Source: JAFCCL01 sp041645325
Lineage (GTDB): Archaea > Iainarchaeota > Iainarchaeia > Iainarchaeales > GCA-2688035
Length of the DNA stretch: 29,107 bases
Assembly (NCBI GenBank): GCA_041645325.1
Contig: JBAZQI010000013.1
Span: forward strand, 1-29,107
Direction: 5' to 3'
Shown piece after piece: positions 21,051 to 28,506 of this stretch; position 1 is the first letter of the stretch; each line of letters begins with the position of its first letter. The translations under genes and the position numbers were made by a program. Below the pieces are notes generated by a model. That model ran no database searches. It worked only from the letters and a program-made list of their open reading frames with translations, and was not told where the DNA came from.

Positions 21051-22172
21051 ATGCCGGGAAACGTTTTTGCAAAAAGGGCAAAGGCCAACGAGCTTTTCAG
21101 GGACGAAAGGTTCCTTTACCCCGAATTTGTGCCTGAAAGGATGCCCTTTAGGGACGCCGAGATTGACGCGCTTGTTTTTTCGCTCCAGCCAGTGCTTCAG
21201 GGAAAAAAGCCCCAGAATGTTTTTGTGTGCGGCAAATCAGGCACGGGAAAAACAGCAACCGTAAAGTTTGTTTTGAACGAATTGCAGCAGTACAGCGACA
21301 GGGCAAAAGGCCTTTACGTGAACTGCTTCCAATTGAGCACAAGGCATTCAATCCTCACGCAGATTGCAAACTTTTTGGGCGACGCAACCCCAAGGAGGGG
21401 GATTGCAACGGACGAGGCTTTTTCCAAAATGCTTGAGGCAATGAAGCACGCTTCCTTCATTCCAGTTGTTGTCCTTGACGAGGCCGACCAATTATTGCAC
21501 GACAAGGAGGCAAGCAAGCTGTTCTATGACCTTTTGCGCGTTGTCGAATATGGCAAGGGCAGGTTTGGCCTTATTTTCATAAGCAATGTTCCTGATTTTG
21601 TGTCAATGCTTGACGAAAGGGTCAAAAGCAGCCTCTCAGAGCAGACAATAAGCTTTGAGCCCTACTCGCCGCAGCAGCTCAAGGAAATACTTAACCAGCG
21701 CGTGCAATACGCTTTCCAGTCAAACGCCCTTGATGCCGAAACCGTGAATGTTGCTGCTGCGCACGCGGCAAAGCTTGGGGGCGATGCAAGAATTGCAATA
21801 GAGTGCCTTCTGCGCGCAGGCAGGGAAGCGGAAAAGGAGAATGCGGAAAAAGTTTCGGTGCAGCATTTGCGCAAAATCTTTTCCGAGGTTGATTCAAGGG
21901 CCTTGCAGAAAGCAGCTGATTTTTTGACTCCTGATGAAAAGCTCATCCTTTCCCTTGTGCCTGCAAACAGCCCGATTGCCTCAGGCGACCTTTTTGGCAA
22001 ATACGAGAAAGCCTCAAAGGAGCCCCTGACCCAGAGAAGGTTCAGAACCCTGATTTCAGGGCTTGAAAAGAAAAACCTGGTGAATGCCGAAATCGCAATG
22101 AAAGAGCCAAGGGGCAGGACAAGGATGATTTCTTTGGCATTCCCGAAAACTAGGCTGGAAGAAAAGCAGTAG
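21051..22172 (+). CDS. cdc6: Orc1/Cdc6 replication initiator AAA+ ATPase
   Basis: This 373-aa protein is an archaeal Orc1/Cdc6 initiator that recognises replication origins and helps load the MCM helicase. The N-terminal segment ends in RDERFLYPEFVPERMPFRD, typical of the family. Walker A is GKSGTGKT (61-68), Walker B VVLDEAD has D143/E144, and sensor 1 is in FISNVPDF. An ARIAIECLLRAGREA segment is the sensor 2 helix region, and a C-terminal winged helix covers about 285-365 (LTPDEKLILSLV to GRTRMISLAF). It is divergent from nfo. Archaeal origins often lie beside this gene, but only a 65-nt AT-rich gap is upstream here. Confidence 0.95.
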   Translation: MPGNVFAKRAKANELFRDERFLYPEFVPERMPFRDAEIDALVFSLQPVLQGKKPQNVFVCGKSGTGKTATVKFVLNELQQYSDRAKGLYVNCFQLSTRHSILTQIANFLGDATPRRGIATDEAFSKMLEAMKHASFIPVVVLDEADQLLHDKEASKLFYDLLRVVEYGKGRFGLIFISNVPDFVSMLDERVKSSLSEQTISFEPYSPQQLKEILNQRVQYAFQSNALDAETVNVAAAHAAKLGGDARIAIECLLRAGREAEKENAEKVSVQHLRKIFSEVDSRALQKAADFLTPDEKLILSLVPANSPIASGDLFGKYEKASKEPLTQRRFRTLISGLEKKNLVNAEIAMKEPRGRTRMISLAFPKTRLEEKQ

Positions 22173-22211
22173 CCCTGCCCTGCGAAACCATTAAAAACAA
22201 GTTGTGGGCAG

Positions 22212-22220
22212 TATATATAA
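22212..22220 (+). promoter_or_regulatory. TATA box for the chromatin-like gene
   Basis: TATATATAA ends 27 nt before the ATG at 22248. It is among the clearest boxes in the window, suggesting strong expression. Confidence 0.6.
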
Positions 22221-22247
22221 CGCATTAATTAACAAAAGTGAATTGTG

Positions 22248-23195
22248 ATGGCTGTTAGGAAGGCTAGGAAGAAACCTGTTTCAAAAAGGCCTGCCGCAAA
22301 GAAGGCTGGTTCCAGGGTTGTCAGGAAGGACATCAGGTCTTTGAAAAAGGGCTTGAGGAAGGAAATCGCATTGACCAGAAAGGTTTCCACTAATGCCAGG
22401 ACTCTTTCAACCAGGTCCAAGGGCCATGACAAGGAGCTTGATCTTTTGAGGCGAGAAATTGAACTGCTTAAGAAGAGGAAAAAAAGGGCTGGCCTGAGCG
22501 AGTACCAGCGTTTTATGCGCGTGCAAATAAGGGCTGGCAGGACTTTCAGGCAGGCTGCCGCGCTTTGGATGAGGCGCAAGAAAGAGTCTGCGAAGAAGAA
22601 CAGGAAGAGGAGCTCTTACAATGTTTTTGTTTCAATGCAGCTGAAGCAGGGCAAGACCATGAAGCAGGCAATCAGGGCATGGAATATTTTGAAGAATCCG
22701 CCGAAGAAAAAAAGGCGCCCTAAGAAGAAAAAGCCTGTCAAGAAGAGGGTTGCGCACAGGATGCCTGTGAAGAGAAAAAGGCCGGTTAAGAGAAAGAAGC
22801 CTGTGAAGAGGAAGAGGCCTGTGAAGAGAAGGGTTGTCAGGCGCAAGAGGCGCGTTGTCACCAGAAGGCCTGTTGTGGTTTCAAAAGAGGTTTTTCCCGA
22901 GGAAAAGGTTGCAAGAATTGTTGAATCGGTCATGGAGCGGGTTCAGAGCGGAAAGATTGAGCGCGTTGAGGAAACCGTCTCAACAAAAAGCGTTTCTTCC
23001 GCATTGCCTTGCGATGAGGAGCTTGCGCTTAAGATGATTGACGTTTACTTTGGCGAGGTTGCAAGGTATGGCCTCAAGAGGAAACTTGCCCTGGACGAGG
23101 TTGTCAATGCTTATTTTTATTGCCTTATGCGCGTCCAGAGGAAAGGCGTTGAAATGAATGCCGTCAAGGAAATGATTGGCAGGCGGAAGGGGTAA
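22248..23195 (+). CDS. histone-H1-like basic chromatin protein with two Y-to-W repeats and a novel C-terminal domain
   Basis: This 315-aa, extremely Lys/Arg-rich protein is probably a nucleoid or chromatin protein. It starts with a basic tail (1-40), followed by a coiled coil with heptad-like spacing (about 58-80). Two repeats follow: Y86 to W107 (YQRFMRVQIRAGRTFRQAAA, then LW) and Y124 to W145 (YNVFVSMQLKQGKTMKQAIR, then AW). They have the same 22-residue spacing and a shared G-(R/K)-T-x-(R/K)-Q-A core, reminiscent of HMG-box-like motifs. Residues 147-207 form a tail containing four PVKRK(R/K)-type units at P173, P179, P185 and P191. The C-terminal domain (254-310) recurs in the next gene. 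ATG 22248 is preferred over the adjacent GTG 22245. A strong TATA box lies upstream. The function is inferred. Confidence 0.8.
   Translation: MAVRKARKKPVSKRPAAKKAGSRVVRKDIRSLKKGLRKEIALTRKVSTNARTLSTRSKGHDKELDLLRREIELLKKRKKRAGLSEYQRFMRVQIRAGRTFRQAAALWMRRKKESAKKNRKRSSYNVFVSMQLKQGKTMKQAIRAWNILKNPPKKKRRPKKKKPVKKRVAHRMPVKRKRPVKRKKPVKRKRPVKRRVVRRKRRVVTRRPVVVSKEVFPEEKVARIVESVMERVQSGKIERVEETVSTKSVSSALPCDEELALKMIDVYFGEVARYGLKRKLALDEVVNAYFYCLMRVQRKGVEMNAVKEMIGRRKG
22764..22835 (+). repeat. four coding tandem repeats of 18 bp
   Basis: Four consecutive 18-bp units beginning near CCTGTGAAGAGAAAAAGG encode the PVKRK(R/K) repeat of the basic tail. They vary mainly at synonymous or Lys/Arg-exchanging positions, so the repeat is coding rather than a CRISPR or regulatory array. 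Confidence 0.8.
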
Positions 23196-23200
23196 TTGTT

Positions 23201-23488
23201 ATGGCTGGTCTGGGCAATGAGGAGATTGCGGCAAGGATTGTCGGGGTTTATTTCAAGGAAGTCGCAAGGCTTGGCTTCAAGAGAAGCCTTTCCCTCGACG
23301 AGACAATGAACGCTTACTATTACGTGCTTTCAAAGCTTGGCAATCCAAAGGAATGCATTGAAGAAGCCAGGAGAAAAGCCGTGATTGACGAGAAACAGCT
23401 TGCCTCGGAAACAAAGGAAGAGGCCATTCCAAGCGTGACAGAAACCGTTACCACAACGGAAAGAACCGAAAAAACGGAACTGCGCTGA
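23201..23488 (+). CDS. small protein sharing the C-terminal domain of the chromatin-like protein
   Basis: This 95-aa protein consists of one domain (residues about 4-50) homologous to the C-terminus of the preceding gene product, plus a Thr/Glu-rich, probably disordered tail (VTETVTTTERTEKTE). Over 41 aligned residues, 22 are identical, including VYF-x-EVAR, KR-x-L-x-LDE and NAY. It starts five nt after the preceding stop, so the two form an operon and may act as a complex or be alternative partners through this domain. The domain lacks the basic tails of the larger protein and could act as a dominant partner or regulator. No known family is recognised. Confidence 0.8.
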   Translation: MAGLGNEEIAARIVGVYFKEVARLGFKRSLSLDETMNAYYYVLSKLGNPKECIEEARRKAVIDEKQLASETKEEAIPSVTETVTTTERTEKTELR

Positions 23489-23532
23489 TTATTTTTCCTG
23501 AACTGTTTTAGAGCCAAAAATGCGCTTTATTT

Positions 23533-24729
23533 TCACGGCTTTTTGAACACTATTTCAACCGCGTCCCTGTTTTTGAGCTCGTGCTCTTTTCCAACCATCA
23601 GGTTTTTTTTGACGTCAATTGCCCTTATGAAGCCCTTGCCCATGTCAGTGTGCAGCTTGAAAGCAAAATCAAGCGCTGTTGATTTTGGTGGCATGAGAAG
23701 GCAGTCAGGCAAAATCCTTCCCTCGGAATCGGCAAGCTTTTTTACGCCTGCTGGAAAAACCGCAATGTAATGGAGCAATTCAAAAACCGTTTTGTCAAGC
23801 ACCTGCTGTATTCCTGTGCTTCCAAAGTGCTTCAAAACCTTTTCCCTTATGTTTTCAAGCAGCCTTGCCTGCTTTTCATTCAGTTCTTTCAATGCAGTGA
23901 AATCATCCGAGCCAGGCTCGTATTCAATGAACAGTTCTTTTGCCGCCTTTTTCAGGGCAAGCTCCGCAAACCCCGAGCAGGGAATGATTGGCTTGTCCGG
24001 AAACATTTCCTGCATTCTCTTAAGGTTCTGTTCCGCCGCAGGAATGTCCATCTTGTTTGCCGCAACCACTATCGGCTTTGAAATCTTCCTCAGTGTTTCG
24101 GCAAAAAGCAGTTTTTCCGCATCTGACCAGGAAGAAAGCTTTTTTTCGCCAAGCCCTGCCTTAAGCAGGCTTTCCTCAAGATTTTTTTCGTTTGCGCCAA
24201 TGCCGCTCAAAGCCTGTGACATTGCGGCAACAAGCTTTGCCTTGCTGTCAGCAGGCGCCTTGGAAATCTTTGCCCAGTTCCTTTCAATTATCCCCAAAAA
24301 CCACAAATCAATCTCTTTCTCCAAAAATTCAATGTCCTTGCAGGGGTCATGAGAGCCTGCCGGAACAGGCTCGCCCTTTTCGTTTGTGCTGCCCGAAGCG
24401 TCAACAACGTGAATCAAAACATCAGCCTGGCTCAGGTCGTTCAAAAAAGCATTGCCCCTGCCTTTTCCAAGATGGGCATCAGGCACCAAGCCGGCAACAT
24501 CAATCAATTCAACAGGCACAAACCTTATGCCGTTCCTGCAATAACCCTGCCTTGGATTGCATTTCACCCCGAATTCCTTTTCAATGCATTCAACCCTGAC
24601 AAAGCCAATGCCCTTGTTCGGCTCAATAGTGGTAAAAGGGTAATTTGCTATGGCGACATCAATCAGCGTTGCTGCCGCAAAAAAAGTGCTTTTTCCCGAA
24701 CTCGGCTTGCCGACAACCCCAATCTGCAT
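23533..24729 (-). CDS. YchF-related archaeal GTP/ATP-binding protein with TGS domain
   Basis: This 398-aa protein belongs to the OBG/YchF superfamily, in the archaeal/eukaryotic branch. G1 is GKPSSGKST (7-15), the G2 region is YPFTTIEPNKG, G3 is DVAGLVPDAHLGKG and G4 is NKMD. A helical insert and a C-terminal TGS domain (about 320-395, TALDFAFKLHTDMGKGFIRA) follow. Such proteins bind ribosomes or ribosome-associated factors and act in translation or stress control; the exact role is not known here. The ATG at 24729 puts the P-loop at the expected position. A TTG at 24747 is less likely. An AT box (AATAAAAATAC, about 24747-24757 on this strand) lies upstream. It converges on the chromatin operon. 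Confidence 0.9.
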   Translation of the reverse strand: MQIGVVGKPSSGKSTFFAAATLIDVAIANYPFTTIEPNKGIGFVRVECIEKEFGVKCNPRQGYCRNGIRFVPVELIDVAGLVPDAHLGKGRGNAFLNDLSQADVLIHVVDASGSTNEKGEPVPAGSHDPCKDIEFLEKEIDLWFLGIIERNWAKISKAPADSKAKLVAAMSQALSGIGANEKNLEESLLKAGLGEKKLSSWSDAEKLLFAETLRKISKPIVVAANKMDIPAAEQNLKRMQEMFPDKPIIPCSGFAELALKKAAKELFIEYEPGSDDFTALKELNEKQARLLENIREKVLKHFGSTGIQQVLDKTVFELLHYIAVFPAGVKKLADSEGRILPDCLLMPPKSTALDFAFKLHTDMGKGFIRAIDVKKNLMVGKEHELKNRDAVEIVFKKP

Positions 24730-24985
24730 AATCCAGCTTTGCCTCAATGTATTTTTATTCTAAGCAGTGCAAAAAAAGCAGGCGCCGGCGCATCCAAAAA
24801 GGCCCCCTCAAAATTCCATTTTTTCCTTTTTCTGCGGGTTCAAATTGTAATAAAAAGGCAGTGCCGCACTGTTCTTTTCAGGGGCGTGCATGGATAAAAA
24901 TTTTCTTGAAAACAGTGAAAAAGGGCTTGGAAACGGTTGCGTAGGACATGGGCTGCAAGACCCGGCTGGAAAGGAGACGAAAAAA

Positions 24986-26386
24986 ATGAGCCAAATCTGG
25001 ACTGACAAGTTTTTTCCAAAGGACCTCGGCGAATTCATCGGCAATTCCGCGATTGTGGAAATGGTGCGGGGCTGGGGCGAAAAATGGGAGGAAGGAAAGC
25101 AGCAAAAGCCATTGCTTTTCTTCGGGGCAACAGGCACAGGGAAAACCTGCCTTGCATTGCTTATTGCGCAGTACTTCGGGTGGCAGCTTTTTGAAATGAA
25201 TGCATCCGATGACAGGACAAAGGACATAATTGAAAGGGTTGCGGGCGCAGCCTCGCAGGGCAGCAGCTTTTCCGGAAAGAAAAGGCTGATTCTTTTGGAT
25301 GAGGTTGACGGCCTGCAGGGCAATGCCGACAGGGGCGGCGTAGCGGCAATTAACAGCGTGATAAAGCAAAGCAAGAACCCTGTGATTCTCACCGCAAATG
25401 ACGTGTACGGCAACCAGAAAATGCTTTCCTTCAGGAGCAGCTGCGAGTTGGTGCAATTCAGGAAAATAAATTATTTGGGCATTGCAAAAAGGCTCAGGGA
25501 ATTGCTTGAGCTGGAAAAAATTCCCTTTGACCAGGAAGCTGTGCTGCTTTTGGCGCAGAACTGTGCCGGCGATTTCCGTTCCGCCCTGCTTGACACGCAG
25601 GCGCTTGCTGTTTCCGGAAAAATAGATTTGGATGCCGTGAATTCGCTTGGCTACAGGGAAAGGCAGCAGGACATTTTCAGGACAATGGGTGAAATTTTGA
25701 AGGGCTCTACTGTTGAGCAGATAAGGAATGCAAGGTTTAAATCCGACATTGACTCTGAAATGCTTTTCAACTGGATTGAGGAAAATATTCCGAGGCATTT
25801 TACCAAAGGCGATGACAATGCCCTGGCTTTTGAAAGGCTCAGCAAGGCCGATATTTTCAACGGCAGGATAATGAGGCGCCAGCACTTTGGCTTTTTGCGC
25901 TATTCCTCTGAGCTTATGACCTGCGGCGTTTCATTAAGCAGTGAGCATGATTATGGCGGCTGGATTCAGTACCAGTTCCCTTCGCTTTTGAGAAAGCTCG
26001 GGGCAAGCAAGTCTCTGCGCAACCTGAAAAAAGAGCTTGGCCTGAAAATCGGGGGCAGGATGCATTCAAGCAGCAGGGCAGTCATTGCGCAGGATTTGCC
26101 TTTCCTGCACTTTGCCTTCCAAAAAAAGGAAAATGCCGTTGCCATGTCAGCAGCCCTTGACCTGGCTCCCGAAGAGATTGCATTCCTTTTGGGCGCCAAA
26201 ACCGGCTCAAAAAAGGCGGAAAAGATATTCGGGGAAGCGCAGGAAGCAAGGCAAAAGGAAAGCCTGCAGAAAAGAAAAGGCTTTGCCGCAAGCCAGCCCG
26301 CCAGCCGGGAACAAGCCGAAGAAGAGCCGGAAAGCGCGGCTGTGCCGGAGCCAGAAGAAGAGCACAACCAGACAAGGCTTTTTTAA
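24986..26386 (+). CDS. rfcL: replication factor C large subunit (clamp loader)
   Basis: This 466-aa archaeal RFC-L loads the PCNA sliding clamp onto primed DNA with RFC-S. Walker A is GATGTGKT (47-54), deviating from the usual GPPGTGKT, and Walker B is LLDEVD with D105/E106. The RFC-family motif FEMNASDDR is present, as are sensor 1 (ILTANDVYGNQ) and the collar domain. An acidic C-terminal tail ends in HNQTRLF, a short PIP-box-like sequence for PCNA contact. The ATG at 24986 is preceded by AAGGAG (24971-24976), nine nt upstream. A frame open to an ATG at 24890 would add a leader unlike the family. The 142-nt gap upstream of 24890 holds a small CAGTG-CCG-CACTG palindrome only. Confidence 0.94.
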   Translation: MSQIWTDKFFPKDLGEFIGNSAIVEMVRGWGEKWEEGKQQKPLLFFGATGTGKTCLALLIAQYFGWQLFEMNASDDRTKDIIERVAGAASQGSSFSGKKRLILLDEVDGLQGNADRGGVAAINSVIKQSKNPVILTANDVYGNQKMLSFRSSCELVQFRKINYLGIAKRLRELLELEKIPFDQEAVLLLAQNCAGDFRSALLDTQALAVSGKIDLDAVNSLGYRERQQDIFRTMGEILKGSTVEQIRNARFKSDIDSEMLFNWIEENIPRHFTKGDDNALAFERLSKADIFNGRIMRRQHFGFLRYSSELMTCGVSLSSEHDYGGWIQYQFPSLLRKLGASKSLRNLKKELGLKIGGRMHSSSRAVIAQDLPFLHFAFQKKENAVAMSAALDLAPEEIAFLLGAKTGSKKAEKIFGEAQEARQKESLQKRKGFAASQPASREQAEEEPESAAVPEPEEEHNQTRLF

Positions 26387-26389
26387 TAA

Positions 26390-28036
26390 TCAAATCTCCA
26401 TTTCAAGAATTGCGGTGGGCTGTTCCAATCCAAAATTTTTCAGCGTGTTTTTTGTGAGCTCTCCAAGCACGCCGGTTTTTCCTTCAATGCTTATTGCCCC
26501 TGCCTTTCCCTTTTCAAAGGCAGGTTCGGTCTGCCCGCTCAAAGAGTATTTGAAGTCAATGTTGGCTGCAATCGCATCCAGGGCGCCTTTTATCACCGTG
26601 AATTCTGCGCCCTTGCCGCAGAGCGCAATGCAAAGCCTGTTTTTTTCCACTACGCCGGTTTCGCTTGCCTTGTCAAGCTCAACAGCCTTTCCGGCCTCAA
26701 AAATCTTTTGCGGGTAGGCGGCGTGCTTGTTTTTTGAAAGGAACTCCAAAAGCTCCGGGTACAGTCTTTTCCTGAAAACGGCGTAGTTTTCGCTGGCCGG
26801 GTTTGCTATCTCCACAAAGCCTTCTTTTTCTTCCTCAAGGCCAACCATTGTTGCCTGTTTTGCCTTGCTTGTCATTGTGAATGTTAGAACGCCCTGCATT
26901 CCCAAGCCCACGCACACTTCTTCAAACGCGCGCTTCAGCTTTTCTTCTTCCAATTCCGAGCCTGTGCAAGCAAGCTTTACAGGCTCAGGCATTATATTGT
27001 TGAAGCCATAGCTTACCAACGCATCTTCTATAACATCCACTGGGTGCAGAATGTCCTGCCTGTAGGCCGGGTACTCGCACAAAAGCATTTTGCCCTTTGC
27101 CTTTACGTCATACCTTGCCTGCCTCAAAAGCCCGATAATTTTTTTGGCATCAAGCTCCATTCCCATTACCTGCCTGATTTCCTCCAGCGGCACGCTGATT
27201 TTTCTTGAAGTGAAATCCGGCGTCACGATTGCCTTGCCGGGATACTTTACCCTGACGCTGTAAACATCAAAGCCCCTTTCAGCCATTGCGGAAACCATTA
27301 CATTGAGCGCTGTGTTCACTGTTTCCTGGCTATGGCCTGTTACCTCAATCAAAACCTCTTTTGTGCCCATTGCAACCTTGCCCGTGAGCTGCGAGTTGAT
27401 TATCGGCGGCATGCTTGCAACAGTTCCCCTTGAATCCTCAAAAACAGGGTATCTTGAAAAGCCCTTGAGCAAATGCGCGTACTCTTTTCCCTTCGGGTGC
27501 TCCAAAAGGATTTCCTCAAGGTCCATTTCAACCTTGTATTCCAGAGGAATGAATTTTTTTGCCTTTGGCGCATAGCTCGTGTAATGCATAGGCGCCCTGA
27601 GCTTGCTCCAGTCATAAATGCCGATTGCGGCCTCTTTTCTTTTCTTTCCGAAGGTCATGCAGACCTTTTCCTGCAGGTTGATCATCTGCACAAGCATTTC
27701 TTCCGAAATCTTCACATTTTTCACGATTGCGGCGGCAATGCAGGGCCTTATGCCCTTGACACTCTTGTCAACAATGACCGAAACATTGCTTTTCCTCACA
27801 CTGTACTTTGGAACGCCCTTTTCTTTCGCCAGCCTGCCCCTTATCTCCCTTGCAATCCCCTCGGCGCTCAGCAAATCCGGCCTGTTGGTGTCTTTCTCGT
27901 CAATTACAATGCAATCGCCTTCTTCGGAATCGATTTCGCCCTTGGCAAATAGCATTGCCTGCTCAAGCTCTTTTCCCGAAAGCCTTTTCCCTATGAGCAT
28001 TTCCAAATCCTTTTTGCTTGCTTCAACGTTGGGCAT
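26390..28036 (-). CDS. pheT: phenylalanyl-tRNA synthetase beta subunit (archaeal type)
   Basis: This 548-aa archaeal/eukaryotic-type PheT forms an alpha2-beta2 complex with PheS that charges tRNA-Phe. The N-terminal region begins MPNVEASKKDLEMLIGKRLS. DTNRPDLLSAEGIAREIRG, then a B3/4 region (YVxxI-like PPIINSQLTGKV), a B5 region (ISVPLEEIRQVMGMELDAKK) and a core domain with YRQDILHPVDVIEDALVSYG follow. As in archaeal PheT, there is no N-terminal EMAP tRNA-binding domain and no C-terminal ferredoxin-like anticodon domain. The start overlaps the upstream HTH gene stop by one nt (TAATG), so it is translationally coupled. It converges on rfcL with three nt between stop codons. Confidence 0.95.
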   Translation of the reverse strand: MPNVEASKKDLEMLIGKRLSGKELEQAMLFAKGEIDSEEGDCIVIDEKDTNRPDLLSAEGIAREIRGRLAKEKGVPKYSVRKSNVSVIVDKSVKGIRPCIAAAIVKNVKISEEMLVQMINLQEKVCMTFGKKRKEAAIGIYDWSKLRAPMHYTSYAPKAKKFIPLEYKVEMDLEEILLEHPKGKEYAHLLKGFSRYPVFEDSRGTVASMPPIINSQLTGKVAMGTKEVLIEVTGHSQETVNTALNVMVSAMAERGFDVYSVRVKYPGKAIVTPDFTSRKISVPLEEIRQVMGMELDAKKIIGLLRQARYDVKAKGKMLLCEYPAYRQDILHPVDVIEDALVSYGFNNIMPEPVKLACTGSELEEEKLKRAFEEVCVGLGMQGVLTFTMTSKAKQATMVGLEEEKEGFVEIANPASENYAVFRKRLYPELLEFLSKNKHAAYPQKIFEAGKAVELDKASETGVVEKNRLCIALCGKGAEFTVIKGALDAIAANIDFKYSLSGQTEPAFEKGKAGAISIEGKTGVLGELTKNTLKNFGLEQPTAILEMEI

Positions 28037-28506
28037 TATTTTCCCTCCATTTTTTCAACCAGCCTGTAAAACTCGGTCTTGCTCAAATGATATTTTTTCA
28101 TAATGGCCCTCTTTTCAATAGGGGTGCGGCTTCTTTTCAGCATTTCAAATATGTTGTCAACCCTGCTTCCTTTGAGCAGCCCGCTGCCCCTAAGGATAAT
28201 CTCAAGCCCCTTTGCTGCATTCCTTGAAACGCCAAGGACTTTCGCAAGCTCAGGGCCGTTTTTGATAAACAGGCCACAGTAAGCTTGCCCTTTTTTCAAG
28301 ATTTTATCCAGGCCTATTTCCCTGGCGGCAGCCCTTGCCTGCCTTCTCCAGGTGATTATGGTCACATGGCTCACGTTTGCTTCTGCCGCAACCATCCTTA
28401 CTGTCTGCGGGCCCAAAAGGCTTCCGTACGCATTCACAAATTGCTCGTCGCTTAACCTTGTGGTCGGCCCTGCATGTCTTCTGTTCTTTGGTGTTGCCCT
28501 TCTCAT
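28036..28506 (-). CDS. multi-HTH DNA-binding-like protein embedded between pheS and pheT
   Basis: This 156-aa basic protein has three helix-turn-helix-like segments: RMVAAEANVSHVTIITWRRQ (about 37-56), ELAKVLGVSRNAAKGLEIIL (about 85-104) and KRAIMKKYHLSKTEFYRLVE (about 132-151). It begins MRRATPKNRRHAGPTTRLSD. It overlaps pheS by four nt (ATGA) and pheT by one nt (TAATG), so it is co-transcribed and coupled with both synthetase subunits. It could be a regulator of the operon, or a moonlighting tRNA or DNA-binding factor; neither can be decided from sequence. I recognise no named family. The tight coupling argues against recent random insertion. Confidence 0.8.
   Translation of the reverse strand: MRRATPKNRRHAGPTTRLSDEQFVNAYGSLLGPQTVRMVAAEANVSHVTIITWRRQARAAAREIGLDKILKKGQAYCGLFIKNGPELAKVLGVSRNAAKGLEIILRGSGLLKGSRVDNIFEMLKRSRTPIEKRAIMKKYHLSKTEFYRLVEKMEGK

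Noticed and set aside
22764..22835. Possible CRISPR-like or regulatory direct repeat array
   Set aside because: The 18-bp units are contiguous, in frame and encode a Lys/Arg tail repeat; there are no spacers.
24820..24865. Possible tRNA 3' half (GGGTTCAAATT resembling a T loop)
   Set aside because: The flanking bases cannot form T or acceptor stems and no D or anticodon arm is present.
24890..24985. N-terminal extension of rfcL from ATG 24890
   Set aside because: The family N-terminus is W-T-D-K near residue 5, and a good AAGGAG precedes ATG 24986.
24878..25885. Long minus-strand frame opposite rfcL
   Set aside because: It is antisense to the clamp-loader gene and lacks recognisable sequence features.
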